DNA from: Flavobacteriaceae bacterium
GTDB taxonomy: Bacteria > Bacteroidota > Bacteroidia > Flavobacteriales > Flavobacteriaceae
Assembly (NCBI GenBank): GCA_015493405.1
Contig: WGDF01000047.1
Coordinates: forward strand, 1 to 11,013
Direction: 5' to 3'
DNA length: 11,013 bases
Shown here: piece by piece, positions 1 through 6,448 of the stretch
Layout: each line of letters starts with the position of its first letter
Numbering within the stretch: position 1 is the stretch's first letter
Program-made: the position numbers and the translations under genes
Notes under the pieces: model-generated
Seen by the model: the letters and a program-made list of their open reading frames with translations, nothing else
The model's database searches: none
What the model was told of the DNA's origin: nothing

Positions 1-2200
1 TCAATGACTCTTCAATATCTTTGGTTTCCAACAATAAACTCAAATATAAACGTGAATTTTTGGACGAACTCTCGCCTTGCTGGATGCGAACCACCTGATG
101 GTTGATGGCTCTTTCTAGTTTAATATCCAAATCGGTTGTTTTATAAAGCCGTCGCAAGCTCTGTAAATCTCTGTTAACCAATGCCTTTTGAATATCGTTC
201 ATCAAATTAACCATGACATTACGAAGTTGTTCCAAATCTTCTTTTTGTGCCGGCGTCAATTCACTATGGGCATTATCGACATATTCTTTGCTCATCTTGG
301 AAACAAAATGCATTGACTGAATCAAATCTTGAATTTTGTCTAACAATTTGATATAATTATTGCTGATGACAATGTCTTTATCCTTATTCGCTTTTACGAT
401 ATAATAAAGCTTGTCCCGTAATTTGTTGCCTTGTTTGTATAATTTCTTGACACTTTTATCATTCTTTTTTAAAAGCTCTATATCATAAGATTTCAAACCG
501 TCAATAGTATTGGCATATAATTTATTGATATAACCAATGACTTTATTGATATTTTTCAAACTTTCAACAATCAAAATTTCAGTAGATTTTTGGGCATCTA
601 AATTTTCATTTTCTTGTTCAAATTCAAAAAAGGCTTCATTATCTTCGGCTACTTTTTCATCATGTCTTTTTTGACTGCGGTAGAGCATAAATAATTCGCC
701 TATAAAAAATAAAATAGCGAGATAAAAACCGAATTTGTAAATCAGGATGGCAAAGGTAAAAGCTATAAAAAAGGCAAACAAAGCGGTTAAAAACCAACCA
801 CCGATAACGCTGAGCACACCGGCAATTCTATAGACGGCGCTTTCGCGCCCCCAAGCTCTATCGGCCAAGGAAGCCCCCATAGCTACCATAAAGGTTACAT
901 AAGTTGTAGATAAGGGCAGGTGCATAGAAGTAGCAATAGAAATCAGGAAAGCAGCGACCAACAGATTGACCGAGGCGCGCACCAAATCAAATTCGGGCAT
1001 ATCTTTCTTAACCTGAATCGCAGGGGTTCTAAACCGGGAATCGATCCATTGCAAAGTCGGTTTGGGTATAACTGCCGTAAAAAGTTTGTTGAGGCCCATA
1101 GAGCCTTTAACCACGGCTCTTGAAACCGGATTGGCTTGAAATTTTTCTTCCTTATCGCCTTGTGCCGATAAATCGATAGCCGTTTTGGCTACTTTTTTGG
1201 CTTTGCTGGAAGTCCAAAGTGTTATAATCATGATAAGGCCGGCCACGACTAAAAACACAATAGGAGTCGGCACTTTTTTGCCTAAAACGGCCATCATAAA
1301 TTCGGTTGCCGGTTGGCCCGATACCGTCCAAGCTTCATAGGAATTGTAAGCGGCAATGGGCACGCCTATAAAGTTGACCAAATCGTTACCCGCAAAGGCT
1401 AAAGCCAGCGAGAATGTTCCTAATAAAATAATGATTTTCAATATATTGACACGGTAAAATCGAACTAACAGATAAGAAATCAAAGTCCAGAAAAGAAAAC
1501 TGGCTGTGATAATACTAAAGGTATATTGGTGGATATAAGGTTTGACCAAATCGTAAAAATCTGTACCACTTAAGCCTTTTAAAATGATAAAATAGGTAAT
1601 AGAGGCAATGGAAATACCGCCGAAAATAGCCAGTGACCACACTCTTTTTTTGACATCATATTGAAAGGTGAATATCATTCTGGAAAGATATTGTACTATA
1701 GCCCCCACCGTAAAAGCAATGACCACGGACAATAAAATGCCGGATATAATTTTTAAAGCACTGGAAGAATTGATATAAAGCGCAATTTGACCAATATCTG
1801 CGCCTTGTTCCAAGGTTTTAAAAAGGCCAACCGCAACCGAAGCGCCGAGCAAGTCAAACACAATAGAAACAGTGGTTGAAGTGGGCATGCCCAGACTGTT
1901 AAAGATGTCGAGCAGCAAGATATCGGCTAACATAACGGATAAAAATACGACCATAATGTCATAAAAACTGAACATCCCCGGATTGAAAATCCCTTTGCGC
2001 GCCACTTCCATCATCCCGCTTGAAAAAACAGCCCCGATAAAAATCCCCAAACTGGCCGTAATCATAATGATTTTAAAAGAAAAAACTTTAGACCCCAAGG
2101 CGGAATTTAAAAAATTAACGGCATCGTTACTCACACCGACAATTAAATCGATAACCGCCAAAATTAAAAGAATGCTGACTAAAACAAGAAAAATATTCAT
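1..2200 (-). CDS. PiT-family inorganic phosphate transporter with C-terminal PhoU-like domain (C-terminus beyond window)
   Basis: This gene reads leftward from ATG at 2200 and stays open for 733 codons to the window edge, so the stop is not seen. The protein is an inner-membrane phosphate permease of the PiT (PF01384) type, which imports phosphate using a cation gradient. Both copies of the duplicated PiT signature are visible: GVSNDAVNF near residues 22-30 and AGNDLVNF near 270-277. Each is paired with a serine/threonine-rich loop, GMPTSTT (104-110) and LPLSTTYVT (428-436). About ten hydrophobic segments fall between residues 1 and 505. From about 515 onward the sequence is hydrophilic, helical and charged, resembling a PhoU/DUF47 domain. 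Such fusions are common in Bacteroidota and probably regulate transport. About 733 visible residues is close to what I expect for the fused form, so little is likely missing. A perfect -7 box (2227-2234) precedes it, suggesting its own promoter. The family call is firm; the coupling ion and affinity are not visible. Confidence 0.93.
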   Translation of the reverse strand, partial: MNIFLVLVSILLILAVIDLIVGVSNDAVNFLNSALGSKVFSFKIIMITASLGIFIGAVFSSGMMEVARKGIFNPGMFSFYDIMVVFLSVMLADILLLDIFNSLGMPTSTTVSIVFDLLGASVAVGLFKTLEQGADIGQIALYINSSSALKIISGILLSVVIAFTVGAIVQYLSRMIFTFQYDVKKRVWSLAIFGGISIASITYFIILKGLSGTDFYDLVKPYIHQYTFSIITASFLFWTLISYLLVRFYRVNILKIIILLGTFSLALAFAGNDLVNFIGVPIAAYNSYEAWTVSGQPATEFMMAVLGKKVPTPIVFLVVAGLIMIITLWTSSKAKKVAKTAIDLSAQGDKEEKFQANPVSRAVVKGSMGLNKLFTAVIPKPTLQWIDSRFRTPAIQVKKDMPEFDLVRASVNLLVAAFLISIATSMHLPLSTTYVTFMVAMGASLADRAWGRESAVYRIAGVLSVIGGWFLTALFAFFIAFTFAILIYKFGFYLAILFFIGELFMLYRSQKRHDEKVAEDNEAFFEFEQENENLDAQKSTEILIVESLKNINKVIGYINKLYANTIDGLKSYDIELLKKNDKSVKKLYKQGNKLRDKLYYIVKANKDKDIVISNNYIKLLDKIQDLIQSMHFVSKMSKEYVDNAHSELTPAQKEDLEQLRNVMVNLMNDIQKALVNRDLQSLRRLYKTTDLDIKLERAINHQVVRIQQGESSSKNSRLYLSLLLETKDIEESL

Positions 2201-2226
2201 AAGTATTTGCTATTGGTTTGGTATTC

Positions 2227-2234
2227 CAAATTTA
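2227..2234 (-). promoter_or_regulatory. Candidate Bacteroidota -7 promoter box for the phosphate transporter
   Basis: On the minus strand this reads TAAATTTG, a perfect match to the TANNTTTG -7 element of the Bacteroidota housekeeping sigma factor. It ends 26 nt before the ATG, implying a leader of roughly 20 nt. No clear TTTG -33 element sits at the usual 17-23 nt spacing, so the call rests on the -7 box and its position. Confidence 0.45.
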
Positions 2235-2278
2235 TGAAATAAAAGACAGGAAATGCGGGTTGTTGTTTTTTTTACAAT

Positions 2279-2851
2279 TTATTTACATTCTTTCAGGTAA
2301 TTTCTAAGTTTTACAGTCGGCAGCCCCATAATATTGTAATAAGAACCTTTAATTTTTCTAATCCCAATCAAGCCAATCCATTCTTGAATACCGTAAGCAC
2401 CGGCTTTATCAAAAGGTTTATAATGGTCAACATAATATTTGATGTCCTTTTGGCGCAAGTCTTTAAAATGAACTTCAGAAACTTCAGAAAAAGTCAAAAT
2501 ATCTTTTTTGGTTCGCAAACAAACCCCGCTGATCACTTCATGTTTTCTGCCCGATAAAGCTTTAAGCATCGCTATGGCTTCCTTTTTATTTTTGGGTTTC
2601 CCAATGACTATATCATCTAATGACACAATAGTATCAGCTGTGATGAGAAGTTCATCCTTTTCTAAGTCTTCATAAACCAAGGATTTTTTTAAGGCCAAGT
2701 ATTCAGGAATTTCGGTCGCCGGTAAAATATCGGGATAGGATTCATCCGCTTCCAATTTCAGACTTTTAAATTTCAAATCCATTTTTTGCAGCAGCTCTTT
2801 TCGACGGGGCGATTGGCTGCCCAAAAGAAGTTTGTATGGTGTTAGTTTCAT
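2279..2851 (-). CDS. maf: Maf-family nucleoside triphosphate pyrophosphatase (dTTP/UTP-type)
   Basis: This 190-residue protein is full length for the Maf/HAM1-like fold. Maf proteins hydrolyse non-canonical and some canonical nucleoside triphosphates to the monophosphate plus pyrophosphate. They act in the cytosol in nucleotide-pool sanitation and were historically linked to septum formation. Visible motifs in order are GSQSPRRKELL (11-21, phosphate-binding loop), ADTIV (72-76, with the catalytic-base Asp73), GKP (84-86), SGRKHEVISG (100-109), AGAYGIQ (150-156) and IKGSYYNIMGLP (167-178). The YGIQ...GSYYNIMGLP tail is typical of the YhdE-like dTTP/UTP branch rather than the YceF branch. The ATG at 2851 puts the SPRR loop at the expected distance from the N-terminus. 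It lies 103 nt behind the sirtuin gene and 78 nt ahead of the phosphate transporter on the same strand, so it could be read through from upstream or use the weak box at 2874-2881. Substrate preference is inferred from the subfamily. Confidence 0.95.
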   Translation of the reverse strand: MKLTPYKLLLGSQSPRRKELLQKMDLKFKSLKLEADESYPDILPATEIPEYLALKKSLVYEDLEKDELLITADTIVSLDDIVIGKPKNKKEAIAMLKALSGRKHEVISGVCLRTKKDILTFSEVSEVHFKDLRQKDIKYYVDHYKPFDKAGAYGIQEWIGLIGIRKIKGSYYNIMGLPTVKLRNYLKECK

Positions 2852-2873
2852 TTTTTTTGTTTTAAAATCGGAA

Positions 2874-2881
2874 CAAAAATA
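2874..2881 (-). promoter_or_regulatory. Possible -7 promoter box for maf
   Basis: The minus strand reads TATTTTTG here, which fits TANNTTTG, 22 nt before the maf ATG. The surrounding sequence is T-rich and no -33 TTTG is found at normal spacing, so a chance match is quite possible. Confidence 0.28.
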
Positions 2882-2954
2882 ACAAAATACTTCATATGGG
2901 TGCTTCTATTTTCAGAAAGAAAAACAAATAACGTGAATTTGAATGGTGCAACTT

Positions 2955-3650
2955 TTAATTACAATACTGATGAATCAAGTTATCTACTAAGGCGGGTAAA
3001 GCCCGACCGGCTTTTTCGGGAATTACTTTTAAAGGATTGAAAAGTGGTAAACCTGAGGCTTTCGGATCGATATAATAAATTTGGGTTTCCGGTTGGACTT
3101 GATGCGCCAAACCGGCTGCCGGATAAACTTGCATACTGGTCCCGATAATGATAAATATATCAGCTTGATTGACCAGTGGCAGTACTTTTTCTAACATCGG
3201 AACAGCCTCCCCGAACCATACAATATGCGGTCGCAATTGCGCGCCGTCCGCTGCTAAATCGCCAAGCTTTAAATCTTTATGCCAAGGGTAAATCAGGTTT
3301 TCATTCTTTTCGCTTCTGACTTTTAAAAGTTCGCCATGCAAATGCCAAACATTTTTGTTACCGGCCCGTTCGTGCAAATCATCCACATTCTGTGTCAAAA
3401 CTTGTACCGGAAAATATTTTTGTAATTTGGTGATTGCCTTGTGCGCAGCATTGGGCTGCACTTGTTGCAATTGCCGGCGGCGTTGGTTGTAAAAATCTAA
3501 AACCAAATCCGGATGATGCTGCCAAGCCTCCGGAGAAGCTACTTTGGTAATATCATACCGGCGCCATAAGCCGTTGGCATCACGAAAAGTTTGAATGCCA
3601 CTTTCGCTGCTGATGCCGGCACCACTTAAAATAACAATATTCGGTTTCAT
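2955..3650 (-). CDS. cobB: Sir2/CobB-type NAD-dependent protein deacylase lacking the zinc-ribbon cysteines
   Basis: This 231-residue sirtuin removes acyl groups from lysines, consuming NAD+ and yielding nicotinamide and O-acyl-ADP-ribose, and it acts in the cytosol. Rossmann-fold NAD motifs are plain: GAGISSESGIQTFR at 10-23 and TQNVDDLHERAG at 86-97. The catalytic histidine is His105 in HLHGE, and GTSMQVYPAAGL follows at 170-181. Tyr54 and Arg57 in FYNQRRR form the YxxR signature of class III sirtuins (CobB/SIRT5), associated with acidic acyl groups such as succinyl as well as acetyl. The segment between about 107 and 150, where CobB normally has two CxxC pairs binding zinc, contains no cysteine; the only cysteine is residue 230. 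The gene starts 25 nt behind the PLP-enzyme gene with no promoter in the gap, so the two are probably co-transcribed. Sirtuin identity is secure. Acyl preference is inferred. Confidence 0.95.
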   Translation of the reverse strand: MKPNIVILSGAGISSESGIQTFRDANGLWRRYDITKVASPEAWQHHPDLVLDFYNQRRRQLQQVQPNAAHKAITKLQKYFPVQVLTQNVDDLHERAGNKNVWHLHGELLKVRSEKNENLIYPWHKDLKLGDLAADGAQLRPHIVWFGEAVPMLEKVLPLVNQADIFIIIGTSMQVYPAAGLAHQVQPETQIYYIDPKASGLPLFNPLKVIPEKAGRALPALVDNLIHQYCN

Positions 3651-3675
3651 ATTTCAGTATATTTTTTAAGGTCGA

Positions 3676-4659
3676 CTAACGCAATGCATCGGCATAAGCG
3701 CATAAAGCCGGTAAACCGCCGGTGTGCCAAAATAAGACACGACTATTTTCGGGTAATATTTTTTGTTGCAATACATCCCACATCCCGTAAAAAGCCCGTC
3801 CTGTATAAACCGGATCCAATAAAATACCTTCTTGTCGGGCCAAAAGATGAATAGCTGCTTGTTCATGGGTTGTCAAAATACCATAACCGGCTTTGTTATA
3901 ATCTTTTATCAGCAGAATATCATCCAAATTAATATGGATAGGCTGTGACGATGCTACATTAAATTCCGAAATAATATCAAAAATATGTTGGGGCAACGGC
4001 ACTTCAAAATCAGCTTCTTTATCAATGAGTATGGGCATTAAACGGGCTTTAATATTAAAAATATTTTGCCCAATCATTAAGCCGGCTTGCGTTCCACCCG
4101 AGCTGGTCGCAAAAAAGATATAATCAAAATCAATTTTTTGTTCTGTCATTTGTTGTTTTAATTCCGACATGGCTGCAATATAGCCGGTTGCGCCGGTCAA
4201 ATTGGAACCGCCAACCGGAATAAGATACGTTTTCTGTCCTTGATCATTTAGTTCTTTTTGCAATTGTTTCAATGCCGCTTCACGGCCTTTGGCTTGGTCT
4301 CCGGAGAAATGTAAATGCGCGCCTAATAAATGCGATAATAACAAATTACCTTGGTAATGTTCGGGCTGAAATCCATTGAGCCATAAATGACATTCCAAAC
4401 CGGCAAGCGCACAAGCAGCAGCGGTCTGCCGGCAATGATTAGATTGTTGCGCGCCGGCTGTTATAACCGTGTCATAACCTAAATTTAGAGCATCTTGGAT
4501 CAAATATTCCAACTTACGCGTTTTATTGCCACCGCTTGCCAATCCGGTTTGATCATCGCGCTTGATATAAATCTGATAAGGCACTTCTCGAGATAAATTC
4601 GGTAAATAATGTAAAGGCGTCGGCAAAAAAGCCAAAGGGTATTTGGGTGGTTTAAGCAT
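3676..4659 (-). CDS. PLP-dependent enzyme of the D-cysteine desulfhydrase / ACC deaminase family
   Basis: This 327-residue cytosolic fold-type II PLP enzyme is of normal length for the family. The PLP lysine is Lys46 in SGGNKTRKLEYL (42-53). QQSNHCRQTAAA (71-82) forms the substrate carboxylate-binding region. SSGGTQAGL (186-194) is the phosphate-binding Gly/Ser/Thr loop. LDPVYTGRA (281-289) and HTGGLPAL (312-319) are conserved near the C-terminus. The likeliest reaction is conversion of D-cysteine to pyruvate, ammonia and sulfide (DcyD). True 1-aminocyclopropane-1-carboxylate deaminases share the fold, and automated annotation often uses that name. The LDPVYTG and HTGG segments look more DcyD-like to me, but I cannot settle the substrate from sequence alone. 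The gene leads a likely two-gene unit with the sirtuin. The ATG at 4659 follows a perfect -7 box by 16 nt, which supports this start. Confidence 0.88.
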   Translation of the reverse strand: MLKPPKYPLAFLPTPLHYLPNLSREVPYQIYIKRDDQTGLASGGNKTRKLEYLIQDALNLGYDTVITAGAQQSNHCRQTAAACALAGLECHLWLNGFQPEHYQGNLLLSHLLGAHLHFSGDQAKGREAALKQLQKELNDQGQKTYLIPVGGSNLTGATGYIAAMSELKQQMTEQKIDFDYIFFATSSGGTQAGLMIGQNIFNIKARLMPILIDKEADFEVPLPQHIFDIISEFNVASSQPIHINLDDILLIKDYNKAGYGILTTHEQAAIHLLARQEGILLDPVYTGRAFYGMWDVLQQKILPENSRVLFWHTGGLPALCAYADALR

Positions 4660-4675
4660 CGGATTTAAATTTTAC

Positions 4676-4683
4676 CAAATTTA
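4676..4683 (-). promoter_or_regulatory. Candidate -7 promoter box for the PLP-enzyme/sirtuin pair
   Basis: The minus strand reads TAAATTTG, a perfect TANNTTTG match, ending 16 nt before the ATG at 4659. That predicts a leader of about 10 nt and no room for a Shine-Dalgarno site. The -33 region is only T-rich (TTAA at about 17 nt spacing). Position and match together make this one of the better promoter candidates in the window. Confidence 0.5.
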
Positions 4684-4737
4684 AGAAAATTAGGCTAAAA
4701 TTAAGCTTATTTTAATCAAACATTCCGGATAAATGCA

Positions 4738-4906
4738 CCATAAAATTTATGTTACCCTTCTCGGGGTTGATTTATGGTTCTTATGTCTTTTTATAAAAAT
4801 TTCACCCTTCAGGGTTCTGAAAACACAAAGTCCGAAAGACAGACATTGTTATAGAAATTATAAAGCACCCGATTATAAAACCCTGTAAAGGTGACATTAT
4901 TATTAT
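4738..4906. repeat. Imperfect palindromic cluster of four REP-like hairpin units
   Basis: Four related units occupy most of the gap between ackA and the PLP-enzyme gene. Two read on the minus strand (4738-4768 and 4790-4816) and two on the plus strand (4827-4854 and 4878-4906), giving an inward-to-outward arrangement around a centre near 4822. Each unit has an AACCC-like 5' part, a short loop, a GGGT-like arm and an A/T-rich tail of the form GACATTRTTAT or GAAATTTTTAT. The clearest hairpin is ACCC-TTCA-GGGT at 4804-4815. The spacing between units is almost equal on the two sides (48 and 51 nt), so the whole is a long imperfect inverted repeat. No plausible reading frame covers it. It resembles REP/BIME elements or a decayed miniature element. 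That identity is inference; the repeat structure is visible directly. Confidence 0.7.
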
Positions 4907-4939
4907 ATATTCCGCTCTCCGCTTGTCTCTTTATCATAG

Positions 4940-4973
4940 AAAAAGGGCCCAAGATTAAACTTTAGACCCTTTG
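4940..4973 (-). terminator. Rho-independent terminator downstream of ackA
   Basis: Read on the minus strand, AAAGGG (4972-4967) pairs with CCCTTT (4947-4942), and an inner CTT/AAG helper pair (4951-4953 with 4960-4962) shortens the loop. The stem runs directly into five T residues (4944-4940). It starts 35 nt beyond the ackA stop codon, the expected place to end that transcript, and so separates ackA from the downstream PLP-enzyme gene. Confidence 0.72.
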
Positions 4974-5007
4974 TATAAATTTGAAAAAAATAGGTTATAG
5001 AAAAAAG

Positions 5008-6177
5008 CTAATGAATCAAAGTATAGGTTTGTTGTGCTATTTCTTTTTCTTCGTTTGTAGGAATAACCCAAATTTTAACCGGACTATTTTCCGCCGTAAT
5101 ATCACCTTGATACGTTTTAGGATCTTTGTTTTTTTCCAAATCTGCTCGAATCCCCAAATAATCGAGATTTTGGCTTACCATCCGGCGCACAACATCGGAG
5201 TTTTCGCCTATGCCGGCTGTAAATACAATTGCATCTAACCCATTCATTTGAGCCGTAAAATTACCGATATATTTTTGGATGGCGCCGGCATACATTTTTA
5301 AAGCCAAACGGGCTTTTTCATCTCCTTGACGAGCAGCTGTTTCAATATCGCGCAAATCATTACTGCCGGCTAAAGCCATCATGCCACTTTTTTTATTCAA
5401 AATAGTTTGAATTTCAGCTGAAGTATAGCCCATTTTATCAAGCAAATAAAAAATAATGGATTGGTCAATGTCGCCGCTACGCGTGCCCATAATCAAACCG
5501 TTCATGGGGCCGAATCCCATAGTGGTATCGTAGCTTTTTCCATTGCGCACAGCCGTTGCACTGGCGCCGTTTCCCAAATGCAACGTAATCAATTTGGTAT
5601 CGGTGCGTCCCAATCTTTTATTAGCAGCTCTGGAAACATATTGATGACTGATGCCGTGAAAACCATATTTACGAATGCCCTCTTGATAAAATGTATCGGG
5701 AATGGCATATTTGTTATTTTCAATGGGAATGGTTTGATGAAAAGCCGTGTCAAATATAGCGACTTGTTCGGCTTTTGGAAATATCTGTTCGGCTGTTTCT
5801 ATCCCCGTCAAGTTGGCCGGATTGTGCAAGGGTGCCAATGAAAACAATTCTTTGATTTTAGCCTTAACTTCCGGTGTAATCAAGGTAGGTTGTACAAAAG
5901 TATTGCCTCCATGAACTACACGATGCCCCACGGCTATGATTTCATTTTTGTCTTTAATTATTTGGTTATCAGGATTTAACAAATAATCGGTCAGCAATTG
6001 CAAAGCTTCTTTGTGCGTCGGTAAAGGCCGGCTGACCTCATAATCATTGGCTTTAAAATGTGCTGTTTGTTCACCGATGCGTTCGGCCAAACCTTTGACC
6101 AGAACTTGACCTTCGGGCATTTCAAATAATTGAAATTTTAAAGAAGAACTTCCCGAATTTAAAACTAATATTTTCAT
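5008..6177 (-). CDS. ackA: Acetate kinase
   Basis: This 389-residue cytosolic enzyme interconverts acetyl phosphate plus ADP with acetate plus ATP. It gives substrate-level ATP during overflow or fermentative metabolism and sets the acetyl-phosphate pool. It is full length, and the ASKHA-fold motifs are intact. LNSGSSSLKF (6-15) carries the Asn7, Ser10, Ser12 and Lys14 cluster. GHRVVHGG (84-91) contains the conserved Arg86. FDTAFHQTIP (142-151) holds the catalytic Asp143. KYGFHGISH (170-178) has His174. LGNGAS (201-206), GTRSGDID (231-238, Arg233), TAGIGEN and the C-terminal PTNEEKEIA with its active-site Glu follow. The motif at residue 7 fixes the start at 6177. A hairpin terminator follows the stop. 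The usual partner gene pta (phosphotransacetylase) is on neither side: upstream is a divergent DUF389 gene, downstream a PLP enzyme. The function call is very secure. Confidence 0.98.
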   Translation of the reverse strand: MKILVLNSGSSSLKFQLFEMPEGQVLVKGLAERIGEQTAHFKANDYEVSRPLPTHKEALQLLTDYLLNPDNQIIKDKNEIIAVGHRVVHGGNTFVQPTLITPEVKAKIKELFSLAPLHNPANLTGIETAEQIFPKAEQVAIFDTAFHQTIPIENNKYAIPDTFYQEGIRKYGFHGISHQYVSRAANKRLGRTDTKLITLHLGNGASATAVRNGKSYDTTMGFGPMNGLIMGTRSGDIDQSIIFYLLDKMGYTSAEIQTILNKKSGMMALAGSNDLRDIETAARQGDEKARLALKMYAGAIQKYIGNFTAQMNGLDAIVFTAGIGENSDVVRRMVSQNLDYLGIRADLEKNKDPKTYQGDITAENSPVKIWVIPTNEEKEIAQQTYTLIH

Positions 6178-6283
6178 AAACTATGATTTTATTTTTTAAA
6201 TCAAATGAATCGCCGGTATGTGTAATAATCAGGTTTTGGTGTATTTATGCTGACACAATGGTACCAGCTTCATTTGACGAAGG

Positions 6284-6291
6284 CAAAATTA
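6284..6291 (-). promoter_or_regulatory. Possible -7 promoter box for ackA
   Basis: The minus strand reads TAATTTTG, matching TANNTTTG, with a weak TTTA at 16 nt upstream spacing. It would leave a leader of about 100 nt before the ackA ATG. A closer one-mismatch box, TTCATTTG at 6202-6209, lies 24 nt from the start and is an alternative. I cannot choose between them. The rest of the 271-bp divergent region (6178-6448) is AT-rich and shows only a loose GGGCA/TGCCC inverted repeat (6351-6355 and 6379-6383). Confidence 0.28.
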
Positions 6292-6422
6292 CACTTTAAT
6301 TTTCGGCTAAAAATGACTTTTGTTTAAATTTAAAGTAAAAAAAAAGCAACGGGCATTTTTCTTTTGAAATACTTTTTTTGCCCTTATCATAAAAGGTTTA
6401 AATATATTTCATAAAAAAAATG

Positions 6423-6430
6423 TAACTTTG
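6423..6430 (+). promoter_or_regulatory. -7 promoter box for the DUF389 gene
   Basis: TAACTTTG is a perfect TANNTTTG match ending 18 nt before the ATG at 6449, with a weak TTTA (6397-6400) 22 nt upstream. Transcription would start near 6437. The box overlaps the in-frame TTG codon at 6428, so translation cannot reasonably begin there; this decides the start of the gene downstream. Confidence 0.5.
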
Positions 6431-6448
6431 TTGATAAGACCACATTGC

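Noticed and set aside
920..1123. A 67-codon plus-strand frame.
   Set aside because: Antisense to the well-supported phosphate transporter, with no recognisable domain.
5461..5841. A 126-codon plus-strand frame.
   Set aside because: It lies wholly antisense to ackA, whose motifs are intact; its composition is what the reverse of a coding region gives.
6351..6383. GGGCA/TGCCC inverted repeat in the divergent region upstream of the DUF389 gene.
   Set aside because: Only five base pairs around a 23-nt loop with no complementary interior; too weak to call an operator or terminator.
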